DNA of 60,000 nucleotides, taken from Polytrichum commune. Its lineage: Eukaryota; Streptophyta; Polytrichopsida; Polytrichales; Polytrichaceae. The notes beneath the pieces are model-generated. The model searched no databases, was not told where the DNA came from, and worked only from the letters and a program-made list of their open reading frames with translations. A program made the position numbers and the translations under genes. The stretch spans positions 3,102,001 through 3,162,000 of the forward strand of contig OX485806.1 in the NCBI GenBank assembly GCA_950295325.1, written 5' to 3'. Shown here piece by piece: positions 38,651-48,376 of this stretch (position 1 is its first letter; every line of letters begins with the position of its first letter).

Positions 38651-38850
38651 TGTTTTAAAGTGCGCCGTTGTAGTGATTTCAGAGTGCTTTTGTTGTTTTG
38701 AAGTGTGTGTGAGTTGTTTGTGAAATCTAGTGAGTGGAATTCTAGTGAGTGTTAGTGATATCTGAGTGTTCAGGTGTAATCAGATTCTAAGAATCAGATT
38801 CGCAAAACCTATTCGCAAAACAGCATCAGATTGGCAGAGCTTGCATCAAG

Positions 38851-39575
38851 GTAACTTATCTCATTCAACATAACCTGCTTCTTAGCCTTTAGGGTCTTCA
38901 TGCATATACAATGCATAAGCATTGTATATGCAGCGTAAAACATTATGGGTGAATATGGAAACACTACGGTTTCGGTAGACGCCCGAAACCTCTATATAAA
39001 ACCCCAAACCCATAAAGAATTAACTGGGCAGCTAGTTTGGGTCGACCGACCCAAACTCTGCAGCTGGTTGGGTTCGAACGACCCAAAACCTGCAGCCGGT
39101 TTGGGTCGCTCGACCCAAACTCTGCAGCTGGTTTGGGTCGCTCGACCGAAACTCTGCAGCTGGTTTGGGTCGCTCGACCCAAACTCTGCAACCTACAAAT
39201 CCAATATCCCAAGATAAACATCCTTCCCACCATCAACAAGAAATTATATTCAAATGGCTATAATATGAAATCGTCTGATATTTGCTGGCATGTCCACATA
39301 CGTCCAGCGCGGCTCTAGAAGGTCACCAAAAATTGCTCTCATGTTGGATAATTTGACCACTACACAATATTCAATATATTCATATTCTTAAGACCCGAAC
39401 TCTACCAATAATTCTTATAAGATTAGGCTATTCGAGGCTTGGGTTTGGGTCGGTCGACCCAAACCTATTCATGATGGCCAGTAGAGCACCCTTCAATTCG
39501 CACTGATGTTCAATCCAAGTTGAAAAACTTTGGGTCGATCGACCTAAACTAACAATTTTGTTTCTGGACTTACAG
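38851..39575 (+). other. Predicted leader intron of the passenger gene with seven palindromes
   Basis: GT at 38851 and the acceptor CTTACAG ending at 39575 define a 725-bp intron whose last base abuts the start codon. It holds palindromes near 39035, 39067, 39101, 39129, 39160, 39442 and 39529 with mixed centres (AC, CT, GT, AT). The same acceptor/ATG arrangement is seen in the relic at 26.3 kb. Confidence 0.6.
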
Positions 39576-40925
39576 ATGGCCACTAAAAAGAGACCTGGAG
39601 AGAGGTGGTTCATGCTCGCCCCAGACCACCTTTGGGAGGAGTACGAAACTCCACAGGACGACTCATACGTCCCAAAGGATGGGATTGTTCTTGCGTGGTC
39701 CGTTCAGGTTGTGAAAGCCTCCCAGTACAAGCTCTTGTTCGTGGTGAAAGTGGGGACCCACGAGCAACACACCTGGGCAACGCTAACGGGATGGGAGGTT
39801 GCTTCCGTCCAAGCTCTCGGGGAGCACGTTGACGTTATTCTAGAGAACTCCGTAGTGCAGAACGTGCATATGTTCATGCACCAATTCTCCGAGGCTTTCG
39901 ACCCCCTATACGCCAAGGAGACGTGCGTTGACCCGGAGATAATAAAACCGGAGACCATCTTCATAGATGGCACTGTATCGAACACCAAGGTCGCTAGCAG
40001 GTTCACAAAACTGAAACAAGCGATCACGGTTTTGAATAAAGCGTTGCAAAGCAAACCAAAAACGCAACAACCTGTCAGGCGGAAGGCCAAGACAGAAGAA
40101 GGAGCAGGTTCCTCCAGACCCCAATCTGTGAGGATTCCACTGGCGGTTCCGGCAGATTCTAGAAGACCGAGCACTACCTCGACTCCGGCTGACAGCGAGA
40201 CGCCAACTCCTTCAGGAAGCCGGCTGACGACCCCCTCCGGGAGCCGGCAGACGACCCCGTCGAAAAGGGCAAGAGAGTCATCAGTCATGACCACCGAGCC
40301 AGTTTCGCCAGAGTTGCGGATGCCCAAGCCTGGCCAAGAGGTTGATGCTGGGGAAATTCAAAAAATCAACGACAATTTTGAGACGAAATGCCTCCATTGC
40401 TTCTTCATGGGCAGGGACTTCAAGTTCGAGGTGAACATTGCACAATGCCACCTTGCGCCACCTGAAAAGTGTGTCCGAGCCAAGGAGGATGCCTATGTCG
40501 ACTGGATGGTCGCTCAAATCTTGGGAGGGCAGTTCAAGGACGACAAGCAGACAATTGTCGTGATGCCCCAGGGGCTAAAAAGAATGCCTACGGCTGATAT
40601 GTGGCCGGCGATTTCTAAAGGAGATTTCTGGCTGATTGACGGCCAGCACAGTGTAGAGGCCTCCAAAAAAATCTAGCTGATGACTGAATGGGACGACCCC
40701 AACAACCAGAAGGAGAAGCTGAAGGTATGGAAGGCACTGGTGGTTTGGTCGGACAACGAGACCGTCCTCAGTGACATCTCCAGGTTTTTCAACATGGGGA
40801 ATAAAAAGAGGGCGTATCAGGCATCCTGGATTAGGAATATAATGGCCTCGAGGGATGTGTGGGAGTTCTACGGCAGGCCTCCCAAGGAAAGGGAGAATGC
40901 AAAAGACAAGAACCCAAAATGGGAG
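39576..40925 (+). CDS. Passenger exon A: DGQH-motif domain
   Basis: 450 codons from the ATG that follows the acceptor. The N-terminus (GERWFMLAP, PQDDSYVPKDG) is the part conserved in the relic at 26.1 kb. A Ser/Thr/Pro-rich linker (about residues 170-245) precedes a second domain ending FWLIDGQHSVEASKKI (Asp355-Gly-Gln-His358). DGQH followed by a helix with Ala resembles the ParB-like or DGQHR nuclease/NTPase fold, but this is motif resemblance only. A TAG at codon 367 stands directly after KKI. The frame then continues 83 codons (LMTEWDDPNN...NPKWE) to a strong donor GAG/GTGAGT. The stop could come from CAG by one C-to-T change. Confidence 0.65.
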
Positions 40926-41247
40926 GTGAGTAAGTTTGGGTCGATCGACCCAAACTCTTGTATTGTTTTATTTTCTTCCCAAGTTTTGTAGTTTGGGTCG
41001 ATCGACCCAAACTCTTGGATTCATCATATTTAAAGTTTGGGTCGATCGACCCAAACTATTGGCATGTCTTATAGTCTTCATCAGATTTAAAGTTTGGGTC
41101 GATCGACCCAAACTATTGGCATGTCTTATAGTCTTCATCAGATTTAAAGTTTGGGTCGATCGACCCAAACTATTGGCATGTCTTAAACTGCTGTTCCATT
41201 TTTTTCATGATGTGTTCTCTAACATATGTTCTTGACTTCATGTTCAG
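40926..41247 (+). repeat. Intron 1 with five palindromes, AT centre
   Basis: A 322-bp GT-AG intron. Palindromes start at 40934, 40991, 41035, 41092 and 41149, all with an AT centre so that GGTCGATCGACC is fully self-complementary. The last three are in a 57-bp tandem unit. They take up about a third of the intron. Confidence 0.85.
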
Positions 41248-42586
41248 GACTTCAAATACCAGATGATCAATCAATTCTCCTCTATTGACAACGCTAGCCA
41301 CAAGCAAAAAAAATATAACGAGCTAAGAGGAGAAATCTACTTGATCACAGCGTCCGACTCCGTGTGGACAAAATGGAAGACTGTCTTCGAAAAACACGAG
41401 ACGGGAGACCTCATCGATCCCGACACCGGTATTCTGTACAACCAGACTGCGCGCTTCAAGCAAATGAAGCCACTAGTGAGGGAGTTCTTTAGAGCTCTTC
41501 AAGGTCTCTCGGAGACAGAGGTGGGAAAGGCGGCGTCCCACATCCTCCACGTGGAGCCAACGGCGAAGAGATGCTGGGTTCACCCAAAGATCGTCTTCAC
41601 GAAGCCAAAGATCTTCGTCCCTTCATGCTACACCTTGAAGGAATGGACGGAGAACAGGAAGAAGAAGACGACCATTGTCCAAGAGCTGCACAAGCTGGTG
41701 CCCGAGAAGAAGCTCATCGTGGACGGAGAGGTTGACGAGGCGCACTGGAGGGCATTCAAAGCCGAGTACAAGTTCACCAGTGCGTCCATGGCGGCACTCA
41801 TGAGGGAGGCGGGAGACGACTTCCTCAGGTCCAAGTTCGTGAAGGGGGGGAGGAACCGGGCGCTTCCCGAACACTCCGCGCGTGCCTTCTCCAACTTTAT
41901 AAAGGAGAAGAAGATCGTCAGGTTCGAAGGCGAAGCTCACTTCAACTTGGTCTCCCTCGAACCTCTAAAGATCCAAGGTTGGCCGGGCTCTGAGTCCAGG
42001 ATGGCGATCAGGACTGCAGTTGGGGACCGCTTCCCCTTCGGAATGATAGACTTCAGGAATATTCCTGGAGCCTCATTCGAGGGGACAATGAGCACCCCGT
42101 TTTACGAGCCGTTCTTCACCAAGTTTGTGGACTACGCCAGCCCCAAATTCAGGGAGGTCGACGTCTGGTTGTGGATTGTCGAGGACAGGAGGGCGGAGCA
42201 GGTGTACGAGATCGTGCGTAAATTGCAACCAGAGTACGCCGTCTCAAAATCTCATTACGTTGCTGCACCGGCGGAGGGGGCGTACAACTCATTGAAAGAC
42301 AAGAAGACGAAGATAGTCTGTGTGCTGTGCTTGTACTTCGTGTACAAAGTTGAGCTGCTGAAGGTGCCAAACCATCCTATAGCCCGGATGGAAAAGCTTT
42401 TCCAAGTCCCAGAAGGGTTGGGCACCAGCAGGAGCTTGTACGACGAGGCGAAGTACGCCAACTACCCCGCGGATGGATTTTTACCTGCAGATGGATTTTT
42501 ACCTGCAGATGATGAGGACCCTCACGAAGAGGGGGGACTTCATCTTCAACGTCTTCGGGGGCTCCAAACCGATTTTTGCAGCAATG
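41248..42586 (+). CDS. Passenger exon B: possible DNA methyltransferase-like domain
   Basis: 1,339 bases. Residues KFREVDVWLWIVEDRRAEQV near 42150-42200 and the 3' end, which in the splice-compatible frame reads DFIFNVFGGSKPIFAAM, look like a beta-class amino-methyltransferase: catalytic part first, then the SAM-binding FxGxS motif I. Exon C would supply motif II. No clear DPPY-type catalytic motif is visible; DFRNIP lies near where it is expected, so catalysis is doubtful. The frame entering exon B is one base off the frame needed at its end because of six Gs at 42531-42536; five Gs would fit both. An 18-bp in-frame tandem duplication (DGFLPA twice) lies at about 42472-42507. Confidence 0.45.
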
Positions 42587-42901
42587 GTAAGAAACTAACC
42601 TCGTCGATCTATATGCCTGGTTTGGGTCGAGCGACCCAAACTATGGGCATGCTTGGTTTGGGTCGAGCGACCCAAACTATGGGCATGCTTGGTTTGGGTC
42701 GCTCGACCCAAACTAGGGCATGCTTGGTTTGGGTCGCTCGACCCAAACTAGGGCATGCTTGGTTTGGGTCACTCGACCCAAACTAGGGGCAGGCACAGTT
42801 TGGGTCGCTCGACCCAAACTAAGTATTCTTGTTTTGTTTTGGGTGTTATTTTTGCTTATTCTTCATTTGTGATCCTAATATTATTGATTTGGATTGTGCA
42901 G
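42587..42901 (+). repeat. Intron 2 with six palindromes, AG and CT centres
   Basis: A 315-bp GT-AG intron. Palindromes start at 42620 and 42656 (centre AG), then 42692, 42727, 42762 and 42798 (centre CT, one with an altered flank) in a 35-36-bp tandem unit containing GGGCATGCTTG. Confidence 0.85.
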
Positions 42902-44362
42902 ATGTCTGGGTTGAACATCTACTCCTATGTGGAGGATACCGATGTTCAATTCTACAGGACCCAGAAGGCTCTGGCGAAGAGAATGGACATCCTCGACTGG
43001 ATTCCCGGATCCTACGTCGAAGAGATCGTCGAGGGGGGCGAGAACCCGTTGGATATGGCCAGGCGAATCAACCCAGGCGAATTCGTCATGCAGGCCCCCG
43101 TTCAAATGCCAGAACCCCTCACCGGATTGCATCCGGGCAATCCGTCCGTGGAAGCAGGTGGCGAGGTTGCGGAGGAGGAAGAGGAGGAGGAGGAGGAGAA
43201 AGTGGAAGGAGAGGTGGAGGAAGGGGCAACAGGATTCACTCAAGAATCCGAGGCCCCTCAGCGGAAGAAGGCCATGCAGGCTGCCACGCCGCAGAGCAAG
43301 CTAGTGCCCGTCCTCACGGTGGCCGACGCGAAGGACATGTATTCGAGGGACGCGACGGCCACCTTCAGGGAGCGGCGAATGCTGAAGGGGAAGAAATTAT
43401 ATAGCGACTATGCGGTGGAAGAGACGATCGCCATAAGCTCCGAGGACGAGGACGACATGGAGCTCGCGAAGAGGCTGAGGTCGGATCCTGCCTCCCCCAC
43501 AGCGTTCGCCGGGATGGTGAGGGTGAAACCCGAGGTCCTCACCGTGGAGGAGGCCAACGCGAAGATGCTCCGGGACGAGGAGCAACGCATCCGATTGCAG
43601 AAGGCCGCCGCCGAGGAGCCCTCGGTCCGCAACGAAGTCGCGGAGTTGAGGGCTCTCCTGTTGGAGCAGGAGCGGCAAAGGGCGATGGCCCCACCTCCGT
43701 CCCAAGCGGACTTGATCACGCAAGTGATCCAGGGCATGCTGGCGCAGGGATTGGTGATGGCTCCCCCGAGTTCATTCCCTCACTTGCCAGCAGGCTTCCC
43801 TCCATAGGATATCCGCCCGCGGCCGGCTACGCAGCAGTCCTTCAGCTTCGCGCATTTGTTGCAGCCGCACGCCCGCCCTTACGCGCCCGTCCAGCAAGTG
43901 GACGACCCCAACCTTTGGCGCGTCCCTGGAGCTTCCAGCCCGTTGGGACCCCCGCCGCTCCGGCCTCCCATCCTCTTGCCCCCACACCACCAGCGGGACG
44001 ACCCCCACATGTTTGGGTCGGCCGACCCAAACAGTGCCGACGTTGCAGCTTCCCAGAGCGACGCTCGCCAAGCAACAGGGTTTGGGTCGGCCGACCCAAA
44101 CCCCGTCCCCGATCAGACCCCGGTGGACGAGCCCATGTTAGATGTTGAAGGCCCGCAAGGGCCTGGTGATACCTCTACTCCTAACCCAGTCGATGAACCA
44201 ATGCATGATGCGCATGCGGAGGTTGGGTTGGGACAAAGGCCTGACAGTCAGCCTTTGCATGAGCAGGTTGAGGCTGAAGTCGTCGTCGGAGGCGGCGGTG
44301 ACAGAGGTGGGGCAGCGCACGCGGTGACGGTATCCACGTCGTCAAGGCGCGACCAAGGCGAG
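42902..44362 (+). CDS. Passenger exon C: motif-II-like start, acidic and proline-rich tail
   Basis: 487 codons. The beginning (YVEDTDVQFYRTQKALAKRM) fits a methyltransferase motif II, an acidic residue then a helix ending A-x-R, directly after exon B's FGGS. Next come a poly-Glu run (about 43168-43215), charged helical sequence and a Pro/Gln-rich segment. TAG at 43805-43807 (codon 302) interrupts it; frame continues without further stops for 185 codons to the donor GAG/GTAATG. Two palindromes (44011-44032 and 44080-44101, centre GC) are inside the open frame and both read FGSADPN. The exon is strikingly GC-rich compared with the window. Confidence 0.55.
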
Positions 44363-44878
44363 GTAATGCACTGACCCCACTCAGTTTAGGTCGGTTGACC
44401 CAAACTCCCTGGGTCTTTGTCTTCTTGCCTTGGTCGTGTCCCCTAGCTACCCTAAACTCACGCACACGTCGCCCCCCCCGGCACTCGCGCCCTTCGCCAC
44501 ATCCTCCCGACCATTCGATCGTCCACATACCCCCCGACTTGCGACGAAGTCTTCATCACGGCGGCCCATCTCTTCAATTTTTGCTAGATGTAGAAGTAGG
44601 CTAGTTTGAACGCATCGTTCAACGCGGCTCCCCCCCAATCAAGATGTACATAGAGCATTGTATACAATATAATCACCATTTTTTACTCCTATATACTTAT
44701 ATCCTATGTTTGGATGTATGTTGTATGCTCTTGCCTCTCTTGTGTCCCTTGTTGCACCCCCTCCAAAATGAATCAAATGGTTTTGTGTTTGCACCGAGAA
44801 CACTCGTTTCTTTAAATGCTTCGTTTGGACATAGCATGACATAAGTCGCCCACCGTTTTCTCTCGATCGTATCCGCAG
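44363..44878 (+). other. Intron 3 of the passenger gene
   Basis: A 516-bp GT-AG intron, phase 0, with one decayed palindrome near 44385-44407. No other structure seen. Confidence 0.55.
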
Positions 44879-45691
44879 GGCTCGGAGCATAGCGTAGCGG
44901 CTCCCCGACGCTATTCTCCAAGGAGCGGAGAGGGCAGCGCGGCGGCGCCCCCGATTTTACCCGTCCCGCCCCCGCGGCCGAAGAAACGATTCCTGGTGTT
45001 AGACCTGAACGGGGTCCTCGTCCAATGCGTTCATTGCCCTAGGACCCCCACGGTGCCCTTTTGCAAGCCCGAGGATGCTAATTACGACGGGCCGCCCACA
45101 TTCATAAAGAGCAAGCTAGTTCACCTCCGCCCGTGGCTTCGGACCTTCCTCCAGATGGCCCAACAATGATGGTGGGTGGTCGTGTGGAGCTCCATGAAGG
45201 CCGAGAACACCAATGCCGTCGTGGAGTTCATCTTCAAGGGCATCGAGCCCCCCTGCATGGTCCTAGCACAGGAAGCCTGTAGAATATTGTACACACCGGA
45301 CGGCAAAGTCGTCAAAAAACCAAACAACCCCGCTTCCCCCCAATACCTCAAGGTCTTGAAGCCCATTTTTTGGGACCAGCGTCCGTCATTGATAGGCGTC
45401 CCCTACGACGTCCGGCCCACCCGCGAGAACACGCTCATGGTGGACGACAGCGCCGCAAAGAACATGTTGAACCCGACAGCCAACCTCATAGTTTGCCCTA
45501 CGTGGACGGTCGAGAAGGTCCGGGACCGATTTTTGTTAGACCTTGGTAAATACCTCCAGGCGCTCTGCGGAAGCGGACTGCCCGTAAACAATTTTGTTAG
45601 GAACAATCCGATAGGCGAGAGATACTTGGATCCACGAGACCATTTGTACAGAGAGTTGTTATCTCACGCGAAATTTAACAAGCTCATTTGA
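44879..45691 (+). CDS. Passenger exon D: FCP1/NIF-type HAD phosphatase domain
   Basis: 271 codons including a terminal TGA. A Pro/Arg-rich start leads to FLVLDLNGVLVQ (HAD motif 1, about residues 38-49; the second Asp of DxDx is Asn, as in several plant NIF-like proteins). Then RPWLRTFLQ, VVVWSSMKAENT (motif 2, Ser) and ENTLMVDDSAAKNMLNP (motif 4, Asp-Asp). The family dephosphorylates Ser/Thr, classically in the RNA polymerase II C-terminal repeat; the substrate here is unknown. A TGA at codon 97, between QMAQQ and WWVVVWSS, cuts the domain; CGA to TGA by one C-to-T change would explain it. Whether the final TGA is the true end or another mutation is open, since more exons follow. Confidence 0.7.
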
Positions 45692-45698
45692 GACACTA

Positions 45699-45752
45699 CG
45701 TGTGTTTGTATGTGTATGTATGTATGTATGTGTGTGTGTGTGTGCGTGCGCG
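45699..45752. repeat. Microsatellite (TATG/TG/CG)
   Basis: A run of TGTATG and TG units turning into GTGCGTGCGCG. It directly follows exon D. Confidence 0.85.
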
Positions 45753-45856
45753 CCCGTTCATTTTGTGTAATATATGCTTCATATGTATCTTGATTTTCAC
45801 GCGCTCTATCAAACCCTCCTCCCTTGGGTTTTGTTTCGTTTCCTTTTTTGCTCCAG

Positions 45857-46614
45857 CGTTTGGAGCCCTCGATTGACATCGTCAGCGAGTCAGAGTTGGG
45901 GAGCTTCTTCTACGAGACCGTTTACGATGCCGCGTCAACCATTGACTACTCCAAGGAGCCTATTGACGCCGGCGTCGTCGATAGCCCCCCACCCAAGCAA
46001 ATCTTCCGGCGATCTGCGTCCCCGTCGCCGCTCAAAGGCATAAATCGCAAATGCGTCCGGACATCCCCCTCTCGGCCCGGCGGCAGTAGTACACCTCAAC
46101 GGCGGCTGCGGATGGACGCTCGGCCAACGAAGAGTGGAACCCTTCCTATTCCTTTGCGGGACGCATTGCCCCTCCTCGCCGACTCCGACGGGAACGCCCC
46201 CGGTGACAAGGTGAAACCCCCCCCCCCCCAACATGGTTAACCGCGCATTACAATCATCCCGCACTTAAAAAATGAACGTGTGACACGTTTGGGTCTTCCT
46301 CCCTAAACTAACACGTGTGTTCTTGCATTCACGCATTGCAGGTTGCTCCCGCCCGTAAACCTATGCGGGATGATCCGTCCGTCGAGTTGGAGCGTTTCTA
46401 CTCAATGACCAGAAATGCAAGACAGTCCACTTCATCGTATTCGAATTCTTCGTCGTATAATTCGGGCGGCCGACGGAATCCAAAATGTGTTATTGTTGGC
46501 AGTCACCCCAAGAATGGCTATAGTCGCGGGGCGGAGATTTTCAGGAATGTTGAAGCAATGCGAGCAAAAGAAGCCGCAGCAAAAGAAAAAGAGGTAGTCT
46601 CCGAGGCTAGATAG
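45857..46614 (+). CDS. Possible last exons E and F of the passenger gene
   Basis: Exon E 45857-46210 (118 codons) follows a pyrimidine-rich acceptor TTTGCTCCAG and ends at donor GACAAG/GTGAAA. Exon F 46342-46614 (91 codons with TAG) follows ATTGCAG. All are phase 0. Sequence: LEPSIDIVSESELGSFFYET, a basic Ser/Pro-rich stretch, then a Ser/Asn run and a charged Ala/Lys/Glu helix at the end. No family recognised. They could be the C-terminus of the passenger protein or a separate small gene; exon D's stop makes the link uncertain. A decayed palindrome lies in the intron between them (about 46289). Confidence 0.45.
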
Positions 46615-46761
46615 TCCATAGTAGGCGTAGGGTTGTGGGCCATAGGCAAGAACATTTTGGGTCGCACTATCCAATGGATGTGTGGTGTTAGCATGCTATG
46701 CATTTTACGTGCCATACTTTGTATGTTTTTTTTTGCAATAATATAAGTGTCACATGATTTT

Positions 46762-47270
46762 GCCTTCAATATGGTCTAAGGTTTGGAGTGCCTTATTGTG
46801 TGCATTAATATGAATGTTTTAATATTTCCCCTTCAATAAGATCTATGGTTTGGATTGCCCTACCTAAACCATATCCATACAAGCTCTCATATTTTGTGTG
46901 CATTAATATGAATGTTTTAAGATTTTCCCTTCAATAAGATCTATGGTTTGGATTGCCCTACCTAAACCATATTCATACAAGCTCTCATATTTTGTGTGCA
47001 TTAATATGAATGTTTTAAGATTTTCGCTTCAATAAGATCTATGGTTTGGATTGCCCTACCTAAACCATATCCATACAAGCTCTCATATTTTGTGTGCATT
47101 AATATGAATGTTTTAAGATTTTCCCTTCAATAAGATCTATGGTTTGGATTGCCCTACCTAAACCATATTCATACAAGCTCTCATATTTTGTGTGCATTAA
47201 TATGAATGTTTTAAGATGTCCCCTTCAATTTGGTCTAAGGTTTCGATTGCCCACCCTAAACCATCACAAA
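46762..47270. repeat. 98-bp tandem array beside the right end
   Basis: Four near-identical 98-bp periods (ATTAATATG starts at 46804, 46902, 47000, 47098, 47196) with decayed partial units on each side. Each unit holds a small inverted repeat, ATGGTTTGG and CCTAAACCAT. The array lies about 130-640 bp inside the right TIR, the position where subterminal transposase-binding repeats are found in CACTA-type elements; no matching array is near the left end. Confidence 0.9.
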
Positions 47271-47395
47271 TATGAGTTATTAATGGGGTTCTTGGTCTAA
47301 ACACCCGCTTCAAAGTGTTTGCATCTTACAACTTTCACCAATATGTGTTCCATTTATCCTTGTTCTTATTTCTATGAATGTCTCAAAATGCCCAA

Positions 47396-47423
47396 AAAGT
47401 CTCAATTTAACGAATATAGTGTT
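47396..47423 (-). repeat. Right terminal inverted repeat of the large element
   Basis: Reverse complement identical over 28 bp to the left end at 29752-29779. It is followed directly by the target duplication TGTT (47424-47427) and then arm B sequence. Confidence 0.93.
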
Positions 47424-47947
47424 TGTTGGATGGATGAGAGGTAAGTTCACATGCAATAAATTTTTTCCACCTCTCATGACCCTAGTATACATGTATGTAG
47501 CTTAATGTGTCTTGTGTGGATGATTCACTGGAGGAGGGTTTTAGTGTGGTTGATGGACCCACTCTCTATAGAGTAATTGGTGACTTCTTAGCCCAGAGGC
47601 CAAACTCTCCATACCATGTATGAACTAATGTGAGTGTGAGAAGGGGTTTATTTGAGGCATTAGTGTGCACAATATACATAACATAGAGATATTGTTTTTT
47701 CTCAATTGTGTACATTAAGAAAAGCTACTCACAATTTTAGAGTGAAGGAAGATATACAAAAGGAGCCCCATATGAGGTTTGAGCATATTTGGACAAACCA
47801 TTTGTCCAAGAATGATATATAAGATATGTGCACTTTGTGGGGACAAAAACATCAAATGACAACAACAAAAACAACAACACAACAACCATAGCTTTGCATG
47901 TTTGTATTCCATGTTCTCCAACCACCGAATTATTGTAGTTTTGTGAT

Positions 47948-48376
47948 CTACACTAGAAAGGATATTTGGTGTTTGATTATAATTAATGTTGTTACCACCC
48001 TACCATACTCAACACTAATTTTTGATTCCTTGAAAATTAGGGTTAGACAAAGATGTGCCGCTACCCTCCCAACTCCCACCTCCCTTCTTGTGAAGCATGG
48101 ATTTCACTTGACTTGCGATTTTAGGTGTGGCGCCCCACCTTCTTGCTCGATGATATCTTGTCTGCCAAAATCGACGGCATTTAGAGTTGTTGTCTTCCCA
48201 TCTTACTAACACTAAATTCAAACATGTAATTTCCACATATTACCATATTTGATATTTAGCACATATTTAGTGGTTGAGTTTACATTTTAATGTTACTTAC
48301 TTTCGTAGGCTTATTGAAATTTAGTGTATGCATTCGTATTTAGTGAATCAAACACTAAATACCTTTTCTTGTGTAG
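47948..48376. mobile_element. CACTA-like MITE, copy in arm B
   Basis: Inverted ends CTACACTAGAAAGGATATTT and CTACACAAGAAAAGGTATTT. It is the duplicated partner of 16773-17192 but visibly more diverged than the germin gene of the same arm. Confidence 0.65.

Larger units (their letters stand above)
39576..45691 (+). pseudogene. Passenger gene: long multidomain protein, four coding exons, disrupted
   Basis: Exons inferred from splice consensus and frame: A 39576-40925, B 41248-42586, C 42902-44362, D 44879-45691; two further open exons (45857-46210, 46342-46614) may belong. All junctions are phase 0. Total about 1,650 residues up to exon D. Disruptions: in-frame TAG at 40674-40676, a 6-G run at 42531-42536 that puts exon B out of frame with its own splice site, TAG at 43805-43807, and TGA at 45167-45169. 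Open frame and similarity-like sequence continue in phase after each, so the intact ancestor was one protein or a small set. I do not recognise the whole as a known family. Introns are packed with palindromes. It is divergently oriented to the transposase and is cargo or a second mobility protein; its function is unknown. Confidence 0.7.
29752..47423. mobile_element. 17.7-kb DNA transposon with passenger gene
   Basis: The 17,672-bp element is defined by an empty-site comparison: arm A reads tttttatgttggatgg, while here the same sequence is split with TGTT repeated at 29748-29751 and 47424-47427. Terminal inverted repeats are 28 bp and perfect, beginning AACACTATATTCGTTAAATT. Contents: a minus-strand transposase gene (30278-33342, promoter near 35190), a plus-strand multi-exon passenger gene (leader near 38.1 kb, coding 39576 to at least 45691), palindrome arrays and a 98-bp tandem array next to the right end. 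A second copy begins at 57129. The TSD of 4 bp and ends containing CACTA just inside AA recall the CMC group (Chapaev makes 4-bp duplications), but I do not assign it to a named superfamily. Confidence 0.92.

Noticed and set aside
29752-47423. Assigning the large element to CACTA/EnSpm because its end contains CACTA
   Set aside because: The ends that match the empty site start AACACTA and the duplication is 4 bp, not 3; the transposase candidate does not show CACTA transposase motifs I know.
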